This document shows, in pieces, positions 1-7,259 of a DNA stretch of 32,668 nucleotides. Both the position numbers and the translations under genes were made by a program. Below the pieces are notes generated by a model that had not been told where the DNA came from, searched no databases, and worked only from the letters and a program-made list of their open reading frames with translations. This stretch comes from Candidatus Gastranaerophilales bacterium. Lineage in GTDB: Bacteria; Cyanobacteriota; Vampirovibrionia; Gastranaerophilales; Gastranaerophilaceae. The stretch is from assembly GCA_944325515.1 (NCBI GenBank), contig CALVAO010000020.1, positions 1-32,668 of the forward strand. Reading direction: 5' to 3'. Numbering within the stretch: the first letter of the stretch is position 1; every line of letters starts with the position of its first letter.

Positions 1-90
1 TAAACCAATTTTATGAGCGAAAGCGAATTTAAATTCTCCTAAACTTATAAACTACTAAACTTCTAAACCAATTTTATTAATCCAAAAACC
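1..90. repeat. Intergenic octamer repeat, copy 1
   Basis: Non-coding DNA ahead of the first gene. It carries a run of CTAAACTT-like 8-base units (about 38-70) behind the segment ATGAGCGAAAGCGAATTTAA (13-32). A homologous block lies at 757-825, between the next two genes. The gene upstream of the window is presumably another subunit of the same oxidoreductase. The origin of the repeat is unknown. Confidence 0.6.
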
Positions 91-107
91 AGAAAGGAAC
101 TCAATAT

Positions 108-677
108 ATGTCCAGAACAAAAATAGTATTAGCAGGAGAAGGCGGGCAGGGCGTTCAGTCTATTGCTAAAATTCTTGTAGAAGCAGGATATGAAGCAGGA
201 AAACAGGTGCTTTACATCCCGAATTTCGGCGTTGAACAGCGAGGCGGGGTATCAATTGCTTTCTGCCAGATTGCGGACGAAACAATCGGCGAGCCGAGAT
301 TTGCCAAAGGGAATATTGTTATAATGCTCTCTGATAGAGCTATAGACCGATGTGAAACTTATGTTGATGAGAATTCTATTGTAGTCTATGATACATCTGT
401 CTGCACCAGGAAACCGGAAGTTAAGTGCAAAGAAATAATAGGTGTTGACGCAAACAGGATTGCGAATGAACAATTGAGCGCAAGAGTGTTTAATATAATC
501 ATTCTCGGTGTGCTTTTAGCGGCAACAAATGTACTCAAGCTTGATGATATTAAAAACGCTATGGAAATGGCTCTCGGCAAGAAATTTGAAGCTAAGCCGG
601 AACTTAGAGAGTTAAACTATCAAGCGCTTGAGATGGGAATGGGAATGGTAAAGGAGGTTGAGAAGTTGAGAAGTTGA
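108..677 (+). CDS. korC: 2-oxoacid:ferredoxin oxidoreductase, gamma subunit
   Basis: This is the gamma-type subunit of a pyruvate/2-oxoglutarate:ferredoxin oxidoreductase, a cytoplasmic enzyme that oxidatively decarboxylates a 2-oxoacid to acyl-CoA and reduces ferredoxin. The sequence shows the family's N-terminal GEGGQG (residues 10-15), a VEQRGG-S segment near residue 45, and the usual length of 189 residues. AAGGA stands about 10 bases before the ATG. The next gene is the matching two-cluster ferredoxin subunit, so the alpha and beta subunits probably lie upstream of the window. Substrate (2-oxoglutarate, pyruvate or a branched acid) cannot be decided from this subunit. The last six or so codons run into an intergenic octamer repeat, so the C-terminus VEKLRS is probably repeat-derived. 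Confidence 0.88.
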   Translation: MSRTKIVLAGEGGQGVQSIAKILVEAGYEAGKQVLYIPNFGVEQRGGVSIAFCQIADETIGEPRFAKGNIVIMLSDRAIDRCETYVDENSIVVYDTSVCTRKPEVKCKEIIGVDANRIANEQLSARVFNIIILGVLLAATNVLKLDDIKNAMEMALGKKFEAKPELRELNYQALEMGMGMVKEVEKLRS

Positions 678-850
678 GAGGTTGAGTAGTTTAGAGGAAG
701 TTAAAGGGGATATAAAATATTTGAGCGTGAGCAAAAATAAAATCTTATAAACTATTAAACCAAACCTATGAGCGAAGCGAATTTAAATTCTTCTCAACCT
801 CTCAACTCCTAAACTTCTAAACCAATACAACTCCTAAACTAAAAGAAAGG
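655..850. repeat. Octamer repeat block and imperfect inverted repeat between korC and the ferredoxin gene
   Basis: GAGAAGTT-type octamers run through the end of korC (about 661-695). Their complement, CTCAACTT/CTAAACTT-type octamers, lies at about 791-845, so the transcript could fold into a long imperfect hairpin. The part at 757-825 is homologous to the block at 1-78, including ATGAGCGAAGCGAATTTAA (772-790). It contains no gene. Confidence 0.65.
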
Positions 851-858
851 ATAACAAA

Positions 859-1131
859 ATGACAAAAAAACAATATAAAGGATATAAAATAGAAGGTGTC
901 GGCAAAGGAAAGGCTGATTATTACGTTTATACCGACCTTTGCAAAGGCTGCGGGCTTTGTATAGCAAAATGTCCGATGAATAAAGCGGGTAAGAAGTGCC
1001 TGCAGTGGTCAAAAGAAGTCGGATTATACCAGACTCCAGCAGTAGCACCGGATCCGGAAATTTGTATTGCATGCGGTGCCTGCGCAATGACTTGCCCAGA
1101 TAGTGCAATTAGAATTGAAAGAAGACAATAA
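859..1131 (+). CDS. korD: 2[4Fe-4S] ferredoxin subunit of the 2-oxoacid oxidoreductase
   Basis: A 90-residue bacterial-type ferredoxin with two cluster motifs: CKGCGLCIAKCP (residues 28-39) and CIACGACAMTCP (residues 69-80). Both have the full CxxCxxCxxxCP spacing, so two [4Fe-4S] clusters are expected. It most likely passes electrons from the oxidoreductase catalytic core to free ferredoxin, as the delta subunit does in four-subunit enzymes. AAAGGA sits about 10 bases before the ATG. It lies downstream of the gamma subunit across a repeat-filled spacer of 181 bp, and is followed by a terminator-like hairpin, so it probably ends the operon. An independent ferredoxin is possible, but the context favours the subunit. 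Confidence 0.85.
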   Translation: MTKKQYKGYKIEGVGKGKADYYVYTDLCKGCGLCIAKCPMNKAGKKCLQWSKEVGLYQTPAVAPDPEICIACGACAMTCPDSAIRIERRQ

Positions 1132-1158
1132 AGTTTTATAAAATTAAAATTTAAATAG

Positions 1159-1205
1159 ATGGATTGGAGAATTTTATATACAACTCCAATCCATTATTAT
1201 TTGGT
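1159..1205 (+). terminator. Terminator-like hairpin after the oxidoreductase operon
   Basis: A perfect 11-bp stem, ATGGATTGGAG (1159-1169) with CTCCAATCCAT (1184-1194), and a 14-base loop. The following TATTATTTGG is only moderately T-rich, so termination strength is uncertain. Confidence 0.6.
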
Positions 1206-1340
1206 TTTGTAATGCAGGTACAATACGTTTATTTGTGTACACTTTTTTAGGTACAATTCATTTCTATTTCCATATTATTATAGATTTTTATCTGATATTG
1301 TTCTAACTTGAATAATTATTTGATTTCAAATAACACCCCG
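1195..1340. other. Gene-free stretch with spaced GTACA repeats
   Basis: AGGTACAAT occurs at 1216-1224 and 1249-1257, 33 bp apart, with the palindrome GTGTACAC (1235-1242) between them. This may be a protein-binding cluster ahead of the promoter of the 1439 gene. I see nothing else in it. Confidence 0.35.
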
Positions 1341-1400
1341 TGTAAAGATTTGTAACAATTTTCTCAAAAATCCTAAAGTTTGCCAAAAAAATGCCGTTAT
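1341..1400 (+). promoter_or_regulatory. Compound promoter: HLR1-like direct repeat plus sigma-28-like core
   Basis: TGTAAA (1341-1346) and TGTAAC (1351-1356) are direct repeats 10 bp apart. On the other strand they read GTTACA-AA-TC-TTTACA, which fits the cyanobacterial HLR1 (RpaB) consensus in both half-sites. Downstream, TAAAGTTT (1374-1381), an 11-base spacer and GCCGTTAT (1393-1400) match the FliA/sigma-28 consensus TAAAGTTT-N11-GCCGATAA except in the last bases of the -10 element. A near-copy lies at 2007-2066 with the same internal distances. The assignment comes from consensus recognition only. Confidence 0.65.
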
Positions 1401-1438
1401 ATATATTACAAAGAAAAGAATGAAAAAGGAGTAGAAAA

Positions 1439-1804
1439 ATGACAGACGGAATCGGAAGACTTTCAGGATATGGTAATTACGGCGTAGGCGGCTATGTTCC
1501 GCAAAGAAGGGATGATGTTTCTAAAGAAGGCAAGGCTCAAGAACAACCTGTTGTTAATAACTATGAAGAAACACAGGTAGATCCTTCTAAAGTTATGGAT
1601 TTTCTTGCAAGCAATAATTTCTTTGTAGCACCTGCGGCAGCAACAGAGATAGGAGAAGTTGATTCTGCTACTCAAGAAAGAGTTGCCGGATATATGGAAC
1701 AATTTGAAATGATTTACGGTATTGTACAGGAAGAATTCGGTGAAGAACTCGCACCTGCAGTTATGGATATTGTAATGGATCGTTTAATGGGAATGACAGA
1801 ATAA
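1439..1804 (+). CDS. Small acidic protein of unknown function
   Basis: I do not recognise a family. The product is 121 residues. It has a Gly/Tyr-rich N-terminus (residues 1-20), a hydrophilic linker rich in Glu and Gln (about 25-50), and a C-terminal part likely to be helical and strongly acidic, ending in two MD(I/R)-type amphipathic turns. There is no signal peptide or membrane segment. GGAG stands 7 bases before the ATG, so the start is well supported. It sits alone between a sigma-28-like promoter and a strong terminator, so it should be a monocistronic unit. The next gene has almost the same promoter, suggesting that both belong to one regulon although the proteins are not alike. A secreted or surface-linked accessory protein is one guess. 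Confidence 0.75.
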   Translation: MTDGIGRLSGYGNYGVGGYVPQRRDDVSKEGKAQEQPVVNNYEETQVDPSKVMDFLASNNFFVAPAAATEIGEVDSATQERVAGYMEQFEMIYGIVQEEFGEELAPAVMDIVMDRLMGMTE

Positions 1805-1830
1805 ATTTTTAAAATATTAAGAATTCTTTA

Positions 1831-1863
1831 AAAGACTAATTTTATATTAGTCTTTTTTTTTTT
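1831..1863 (+). terminator. Rho-independent terminator
   Basis: AAAGACTAAT (1831-1840), loop TTTAT, ATTAGTCTTT (1846-1855), then an unbroken T tract to 1863. It closes the 1439 gene. Confidence 0.9.
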
Positions 1864-2006
1864 GCATACAAAAAATATTTATTTGTGTAAAATAAAAACA
1901 AAAAATTATGCCAAATAAAAAATGTTTATATTTTCTATTAACTAAATTTTAAAAATTTTTATTTTTTTTATTTTTCGGTTGCTTCTTGAATGCGCCAAAT
2001 ACCTTT

Positions 2007-2066
2007 TGTTAAGTTTTGTAAAACTTTTTCAAAAAAATTAAAGTTTTTGTACAAAAATGCCGTAAT
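2007..2066 (+). promoter_or_regulatory. Second compound promoter: HLR1-like direct repeat plus sigma-28-like core
   Basis: TGTTAA (2007-2012) and TGTAAA (2017-2022) are again 10 bp apart. TAAAGTTT (2039-2046) is followed by a 12-base spacer and GCCGTAAT (2059-2066). The distance from the second half-site to GCCG is 42 bases, exactly as at 1351-1393, and the two regions align without gaps over about 70 bp. The spacer is one base longer than the E. coli FliA ideal but within the TAAA-N14-16-GCCG range of SigD-type promoters. Confidence 0.62.
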
Positions 2067-2107
2067 TAATATTAACAAGGGAAAAACATAAAGGACTACG
2101 AACAACA

Positions 2108-3265
2108 ATGGGAATGGCAGCGTCACAAGCTAGATTATTAACGCTTACAAGCAGGCTCCATGATATTGAGTACAAAGCACAAAATATCGAGAGTCAGAAA
2201 ATAGCTTTGGCAACTCAAAAAGATGAGTTATACCAGGCCTATTGTGATGCATTGGATGCAACTAAAATCCAAGTTAAATTTAATGACGGTGCAAGTACTA
2301 CATATATAGATGCAAACTTCTCTACACTATGCGGATATGATGAAAACAGAGCTTCATGGTACTGCCTAAGAGATTCAAAAACCGGCAAAGTTATTGTAGA
2401 TGAAGAAACTGCACAAATTTATGATAGTTATTGCAATGATAAATACTCGTTTGCTTGGGCAATGATGGGATTTGAAGGAAACTTCTGCTGGGATGGCGAT
2501 AGCGACGGAGAATTTGTCGGTATTGGTACAAATCAAGCTGGTGATAGCACGGAATTGGAGAATCTTGCAATGACAGAAGTTGAACAGATGGTATATGATG
2601 CTCATTGTGAGAGTGATTCAGATCTTGCAAATGCCTATGCTGATTATGAAGCAACTCTTGCAGAAGGTTCACCGGCAGAACAACAGGAAGCACTTAATAA
2701 TTTTAGAGATGTCTTATATTCTGAGCCGGAATATTTAACTGAAATCTATGATTATATGCGGCTTAATAAACAAGATGACAAAGACAAAGTTATTGCAAAC
2801 GGTGAATATGATGATATGTATCCTGCAGAAATAGGTACAGGACCTAATAGCGAATTTAACTATTATATTAGACTCTTTGAAAACATACAAGCATCCGGCG
2901 GATGTCAAGTCATAGATGCACAGTATGAATCCGGCGAGCTCGGTAACGAATGGTTTAATAATATGGTAAGCTCCGGCAGAGTTCTTATTGATTTATATAA
3001 CGAGACAAAAAATGAATGGTCTGAAACCAGCGTTGCGACAAGTACAAATGCAAATAACCTGCAAGAGGTACAGGATGATACTGACTTAAAGAAGGCAGAA
3101 GCAGAATACGAACATGAATTAGATGTTATAAATACAAAAGATACAAAATTTGATAATGATTTAAGTAAATTAGAAACAGAAAGAACTGCAATTACAACAG
3201 AAATAGACTCTATTACACAGGTAAGAGATGACAATATTGACCGGACATTCGGAATTTTTAGTTAA
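2108..3265 (+). CDS. MGMAASQARLL-type protein of unknown function
   Basis: A 385-residue acidic protein without signal peptide or membrane segments. The N-terminus MGMAASQARLL, followed by helical sequence to about residue 45, looks like a conserved N-terminal module. I associate this start with proteins of Gastranaerophilales-type genomes, from memory and without a search. The middle (about 50-270) is rich in Asp, Tyr and Asn. The C-terminal 80 residues are coiled-coil-like (KKAEAEYEHELD, SKLETERTAITTEID). Paired N- and C-terminal helices around a variable middle recall flagellin or type III-exported filament proteins. That resemblance, with the sigma-28-like promoter, is only suggestive. 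AAGGA lies 12 bases before the ATG, rather far; a second in-frame ATG follows at 2114. Confidence 0.72.
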   Translation: MGMAASQARLLTLTSRLHDIEYKAQNIESQKIALATQKDELYQAYCDALDATKIQVKFNDGASTTYIDANFSTLCGYDENRASWYCLRDSKTGKVIVDEETAQIYDSYCNDKYSFAWAMMGFEGNFCWDGDSDGEFVGIGTNQAGDSTELENLAMTEVEQMVYDAHCESDSDLANAYADYEATLAEGSPAEQQEALNNFRDVLYSEPEYLTEIYDYMRLNKQDDKDKVIANGEYDDMYPAEIGTGPNSEFNYYIRLFENIQASGGCQVIDAQYESGELGNEWFNNMVSSGRVLIDLYNETKNEWSETSVATSTNANNLQEVQDDTDLKKAEAEYEHELDVINTKDTKFDNDLSKLETERTAITTEIDSITQVRDDNIDRTFGIFS

Positions 3266-3341
3266 CACGAATACACAGAAAGTTTAATAATACAGGCTCA
3301 TTAAAGAGTCTTATTTTCCCTTCCCTTTTTCCCTTTTCTTT

Positions 3342-3362
3342 AGCCGCTTTATGCGGTTTTTT
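3342..3362 (+). terminator. Rho-independent terminator
   Basis: Short stem AGCCGC (3342-3347), loop TTTAT, GCGGTT, then a run of T to 3362. It ends the 2108 gene and overlaps the stop codon of the convergent glycosyltransferase gene. Confidence 0.75.
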
Positions 3363-4305
3363 ATTTTCTATTATATTCCAAATTCTTAAGCCTTGTTTGC
3401 ACATCTTCCAGAAGCTTTCTGTTAATAGAGAGCAAATCTCCTATAATTGCAACTATACAAAGCTGAACTCCGGAGATTAAAAATACGGCGGCAAAAATCA
3501 ATGATTGAATATGCCCGTTACCGCTTCCTAAAATATAAAAATATAAAAACCTTAATACAAGCAAACAACCTATTATAGCTGCAATATAAGCCAGTGTAAT
3601 AAAAAATCTGAACGGGCGATAAACAATAAACATCCTTATCGTCGTTTTCATGGATTTAAAAATATAATCAAAAATGTTCTTAACAAGTCTGGATTCCCGC
3701 AGCTTTTCATTTACACGCACAGGTACCGATACTATTTTCAGACCTTTTGCATTAGCCTGCAAAAGAGTCTCCATTGTATATGTATAATTATCAAAGATAT
3801 TAAGCTTTATGGCTGCCTGTCTTGAAAAAGCTCTAAAACCGCTTGGAGCGTCATCAACCTTTGTAGAAGAAAGCAGGCGCAAGACTGCTGAACCGGCTTT
3901 TTGGAAAAATTTCTTCATCACTGAAAATTCTTTTATTGCGAAAATATCCCGCGCTCCTACAACAATATCTGCTTCTCCATTAAGAATAGGAGCAATCAGT
4001 TTTGCGATATCATCCGCACAATACTGATTATCAGCGTCAGTATTTACAACAATATCAGCTCCCCTTTTTAAAGCTTCGCTTATTCCAGCCCTAAAAGCAT
4101 TTGCAAGTCCTTTATTCGGTTTTATATTAACAACGGAAGCACCCCAATTTTCTGCTATTTCTGCTGATGCATCTGTTGAGCCGTCATTTATAACAAGAAC
4201 CTCAATGGATTCAATACCGGGAATTTTATCCGGCAGAGCATTTAATGTTGTAAGAAGTGTAGCCTCTTCATTATAACAAGGTATTTGAATAATCAGCTTT
4301 GTCAT
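3361..4305 (-). CDS. GT2 family glycosyltransferase, polyprenyl-phosphate sugar synthase type
   Basis: A DPM1/ArnC-like enzyme expected to move a sugar from a nucleotide sugar onto undecaprenyl phosphate on the cytoplasmic face of the membrane. Visible motifs are IPCYNEE near residue 8, VINDGSTD near 38, NTDADNQ (the DxD metal site) near 84, and DDAPSGFRAFSR near 150. Two hydrophobic segments lie near the C-terminus (about 225-250 and 260-285). The start is taken at the ATG at 4305 (MTKLIIQIPCYNEE); upstream sequence would add 12 unlikely residues. A TATAAT (4318-4313) lies 7 bases before this ATG and there is no Shine-Dalgarno sequence, so a leaderless mRNA is likely. It is divergent to a PMT/ArnT-like enzyme, and the two may act in series. 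Confidence 0.85.
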   Translation of the reverse strand: MTKLIIQIPCYNEEATLLTTLNALPDKIPGIESIEVLVINDGSTDASAEIAENWGASVVNIKPNKGLANAFRAGISEALKRGADIVVNTDADNQYCADDIAKLIAPILNGEADIVVGARDIFAIKEFSVMKKFFQKAGSAVLRLLSSTKVDDAPSGFRAFSRQAAIKLNIFDNYTYTMETLLQANAKGLKIVSVPVRVNEKLRESRLVKNIFDYIFKSMKTTIRMFIVYRPFRFFITLAYIAAIIGCLLVLRFLYFYILGSGNGHIQSLIFAAVFLISGVQLCIVAIIGDLLSINRKLLEDVQTRLKNLEYNRK

Positions 4306-4341
4306 GTAAAATATTATATATAAATTAGTAATACGGAGCAA
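4306..4341 (-). promoter_or_regulatory. Promoter abutting the GT2 start codon
   Basis: Minus-strand -10 TATAAT (4318-4313) ends 7 bases before the ATG at 4305. The -35 position (TTGCTC, 4341-4336) is weak. The predicted transcript begins at or within a base or two of the start codon. Confidence 0.5.
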
Positions 4342-4347
4342 GAGGGA

Positions 4348-5802
4348 GTGCTGTTCTTTTTTATCATTATTGGTCTTATATTAAGACTCAGTTTTATAAA
4401 TAAACCGGAAGGTCTATGGAATGATGAGTATGTAAGCTGGTTTGTTGCCAGTACTCCGTTTAACAATGGTTTTTGGGAAGAAGTACTCAAACAGTGCCAT
4501 ATGCCCCTGTATTATTTATATTTAAAACCTTTTACCAGTTGTTCTGATTTAATTTTAAGACTTACATCCGTAATACCGGGCGTAGCTGCAATACCAGTAA
4601 TGTATCTGGTCGGAAAAGAATATTCTAAAAAAGTCGGATTAATCTCTGCCTCAATAACGGCAATACTATCTTTTCTTATTTATTATTCGCAGGAAGTCAG
4701 ATTTTACTCCCTTTTATTTTTGATTTCAGCAGTGACACTTCTTTTTACGATTAAACTTATTAAAAATAATTCCAAATTAAATATAACGGGATATTTTCTT
4801 TCCTGCGCACTTCTTCTCGGTGTACATGTGCTGGGTGGTATTTATGTGTTTTTTAGCACTGTTTATATAATTTTCAAGAAAAAGAAGATAACACCTCTTT
4901 TTTTAATCATCGGACTTTTGATATTAATTCTAGCTTTCATTTTTGGAGGAAATATTTTAAGAATGCTTCCTTCGTCACAGTGGTGGGGTCATTTTTCATA
5001 TACGAACATATTATTTTTATTCAGTGATTTTTTATCACCTATACTTACAAACAACATCAATGCACCTCCGATTTTTTTCTATAATAAAGCTTATATTGTG
5101 TGGATGACTTTACCTTTAATAATCTGTTTCATCCCATTCATCGCCGGTATAAAAAAAGCCGCTGGACTCAGTGCGGTCTGCCTGTTGACAGTTATTGCTA
5201 TGTCAATTCTTGCTTTTTCCGGCAAGCTTGTATTTATAACAAAGTATTCAATAGAAATACTGCCGGCTCTATTATTAATACTTTCTCTGGGGTTTACAAG
5301 GCTCAAAAAATTAGGTTTAATTATGCTGGTTTTATTTTTATCGGTTCATTTATCAGCCTTCTTTAGTCCGTATTACGTATCAAAAATAGAGCGGAATGAA
5401 GGTCATAGAATACCGGCAGAAATCCTAAAAGCCCGAAAGCCGGACAAAATTATATTCACATATTATGAACCGGACAGATTTTTGCGTTATATACCTTTAT
5501 CAGATAAAAATACTTATTTTATAAGCAAAATAAACAGGTTTGAATATAAAGATAATCCTGCAAGAATTTTGGATAATATAAAAAAAGAAGAAACTGTTTC
5601 TGTAGTGTTTTTAGACAGTGTAAGCTTTTTTAATGAAGAAATTGTACAGGCAAACTATAATAACCCCGACATTCCGGAAATGTTTTTGACATTCTCGCAT
5701 ATAAAAAACAGCCTAATAAAAGAACTTGATAAGAATTATATGGATTTTAAAGTCGATAATATCGGCTCCTGGACGGTAATTACAGCAAAAAGATACAAAT
5801 AG
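4348..5802 (+). CDS. Integral-membrane glycosyltransferase (PMT/ArnT-like, GT-C fold)
   Basis: A 484-residue protein with about ten or more hydrophobic segments and a C-terminal soluble part (from about residue 350). The first loop carries WNDEYVSW (residues 24-31), the acidic loop motif of GT-C enzymes that use polyprenyl-phosphate sugars as donors. The family glycosylates lipids, polysaccharides or proteins on the outer face of the membrane. The divergent GT2 neighbour is of the type that makes such donors, as ArnC does for ArnT. Acceptor and sugar are unknown. No in-frame ATG is available at the N-terminus. GTG at 4348 is the best start, but AGAGGG lies only 1-2 bases ahead of it, so initiation may be unusual. 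Confidence 0.8.
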   Translation: MLFFFIIIGLILRLSFINKPEGLWNDEYVSWFVASTPFNNGFWEEVLKQCHMPLYYLYLKPFTSCSDLILRLTSVIPGVAAIPVMYLVGKEYSKKVGLISASITAILSFLIYYSQEVRFYSLLFLISAVTLLFTIKLIKNNSKLNITGYFLSCALLLGVHVLGGIYVFFSTVYIIFKKKKITPLFLIIGLLILILAFIFGGNILRMLPSSQWWGHFSYTNILFLFSDFLSPILTNNINAPPIFFYNKAYIVWMTLPLIICFIPFIAGIKKAAGLSAVCLLTVIAMSILAFSGKLVFITKYSIEILPALLLILSLGFTRLKKLGLIMLVLFLSVHLSAFFSPYYVSKIERNEGHRIPAEILKARKPDKIIFTYYEPDRFLRYIPLSDKNTYFISKINRFEYKDNPARILDNIKKEETVSVVFLDSVSFFNEEIVQANYNNPDIPEMFLTFSHIKNSLIKELDKNYMDFKVDNIGSWTVITAKRYK

Positions 5803-5812
5803 TTACATTTGC

Positions 5813-5841
5813 TTGACATCAAAATATTCTTCTGATAAATT
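5813..5841 (+). promoter_or_regulatory. rplJ operon promoter
   Basis: TTGACA (5813-5818), a 17-base spacer, and TAAATT (5836-5841) preceded by TGA, an extended -10. The predicted start near 5848 places the L10-binding RNA at the very 5' end of the transcript. Confidence 0.65.
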
Positions 5842-5847
5842 GATTAT

Positions 5848-6160
5848 ATAATCGCAGACAGTTAGTATCCTTATGTTAGGATTTAAATTGTACAACAGGC
5901 TAGCCGAGATTACACCCGGACGGGAAATGGACTTAAGCGATGCAGACAGCTAAAATAAATGCAGAGCATCTCGTTTTCAAAGAAAGAAACAAAAGCAAGT
6001 TTAAGCCATAAAAGGACAAGGTAAAGTAACTGCGAAAAAGCTAAAGGCAGAAAATAAAATAATCCTGGTTCATAAAAATTTCCGTCAATCTTAAATATAA
6101 ATAGCTTAAGATAGTGTAGATTTTGCGATTAAAAAAGAAAAGATTGCAAAATCTTTTTAG
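5848..6160 (+). ncRNA. Ribosomal protein L10 leader RNA with attenuator
   Basis: This 5' leader of rplJ-rplL is the autoregulatory site for the L10(L12)4 complex. GCAGACAGTTAG (5854-5865) and CTAGCCGAG (5900-5908) reproduce the conserved AGACAG...GCCGAG pair of the L10-leader kink-turn, with GTTAG pairing to CTAGC. A local hairpin ATCCT...AGGAT lies between them (about 5867-5882). Downstream are two mutually exclusive helices: AGATTTTGC (6118-6126) with GCAAAATCT (6146-6154) followed by TTTT, or AAAAGATT (6138-6145) with AATCTTTT (6150-6157) around a GCAA loop. A second GCAGACAG at 5942-5949 may be an alternative pairing partner. The motif match is strong; the switching model is inference. 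The rest of the gap to 6247 shows no gene. Confidence 0.78.
6118..6158 (+). terminator. Attenuator hairpin in the rplJ leader
   Basis: A perfect 9-bp stem, AGATTTTGC/GCAAAATCT, ends directly in TTTT. It competes with the smaller AAAAGATT-GCAA-AATCTTTT hairpin for the same bases. Confidence 0.6.
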
Positions 6161-6247
6161 TATGATTAAATTCAAACTGGCTAAAATCCGGTTAACAAAG
6201 TTTAAAATAAAAGGTCGAAAATATTCATAGAAACAAAGGAGCAAAAA

Positions 6248-6769
6248 ATGTCAACAAAAGCTTTTAAAGAAGATAAGGTAGCACTTATCCGCGAAAAGAT
6301 TGATAAAGCACAAGTTGCAATTGTTACCGAATACAAAGGGTTAAGCGTAGAAGAAATCACGAAACTCAGACGTGCGCTTCAAAAAGACGGCGGCGACTAT
6401 ATGGTTACTAAAAATACCCTTGCAAAAATCGCTATCAAAGGCACTCCTTACGAAGTGTTAGCAGAAAAACTTCAAGGTCCAATCGCTATTGCTTTCGGGT
6501 TTGAAGATCAAGTAGCACCGGCTAAGGCTTTATCACAATTTATTAAAGAAACTAAAAAAGGCGAAATCATTGCTGCAGCAATGGATGGCAGACTAATGAG
6601 TGCAGAAGAAGCAAAAGCTCTTGCAACTCTTCCTTCAAAAGAAGAAATCTATGCAAAAATGCTTGGCTGTATCAACTCTCCGGCTTCCGGAATCGCAAAT
6701 TCTGTCAACGCTGTTATGTCATCTCTTGTCAGAGCTATTGCAGCTGTCAGAGATCAAAAAGCCGCTTAG
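6248..6769 (+). CDS. rplJ: 50S ribosomal protein L10
   Basis: L10 is the stalk base protein that binds 23S rRNA and carries L7/L12 dimers. The 173-residue product shows the family N-terminus (K..KVALIREKIDKAQ), EYKGLSVEEITKLRR (about residues 29-43), VTKNTLAKIA (about 54-63), and a C-terminal helix for L12 binding that ends in an Ala-rich tail. Length is normal. GGAG stands 7 bases before the ATG. It is the first gene after the L10 leader and is followed 98 bp later by rplL, the classic pairing. It is expected to repress its own operon through that leader. Confidence 0.97.
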   Translation: MSTKAFKEDKVALIREKIDKAQVAIVTEYKGLSVEEITKLRRALQKDGGDYMVTKNTLAKIAIKGTPYEVLAEKLQGPIAIAFGFEDQVAPAKALSQFIKETKKGEIIAAAMDGRLMSAEEAKALATLPSKEEIYAKMLGCINSPASGIANSVNAVMSSLVRAIAAVRDQKAA

Positions 6770-6867
6770 TAGCATAAAGAATAATTATATTTATTCCTAA
6801 AACTAAGAAGGTTTGCACAAATAAAAAAAGTATTACAACTCAAAATTAAGAATAAAGGAGAAAAACA

Positions 6868-7242
6868 ATGAGTATCGAATCTATTTTAGAATCAATTGAA
6901 AAATTAACATTATTAGAAGCTGCTGAATTAGTAAAAGCTATGGAAGAAAAATTCGGCGTATCTGCAGCTGCTCCAGTTGCTGTTGCTGCTGCTCCGGCTG
7001 CAGCTGCTGCTCCGGCTGAAGATGCTGACGCAGCTGTAAATGTAGTTTTAGCTTCTGTTCCTGCTGATAAGAAAATCGCAGTTCTTAAAGAAGTTAGAGC
7101 TATCACCGGTCTTGGCTTAAAAGAAGCTAAAGATTTAGTTGAAGCTGCTCCTAAAGCAGTTAAAGAAGGTGTTAAAAAAGACGAAGCAGAAGCTATCAAG
7201 AAACAGCTTGAAGCTGCTGGTGCTGTTGTTGAAATCAAGTAG
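6868..7242 (+). CDS. rplL: 50S ribosomal protein L7/L12
   Basis: The multicopy acidic stalk protein that recruits translation GTPases. The 124-residue product has an N-terminal dimerisation domain ([17 protein letters not shown]), an Ala/Pro-rich flexible hinge (about residues 35-52) and a C-terminal domain with [28 protein letters not shown] sequence (about 71-95). GGAG stands 7 bases before the ATG. It ends the rplJ operon just before a strong terminator. Confidence 0.97.
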   Translation: MSIESILESIEKLTLLEAAELVKAMEEKFGVSAAAPVAVAAAPAAAAAPAEDADAAVNVVLASVPADKKIAVLKEVRAITGLGLKEAKDLVEAAPKAVKEGVKKDEAEAIKKQLEAAGAVVEIK

Positions 7243-7259
7243 TTTTAACATTATTTACA

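Noticed and set aside
6846..7238. Long Ala/Ser-rich reading frame on the minus strand
   Set aside because: It is the exact antisense of rplL, whose repetitive hinge keeps the opposite frame open.
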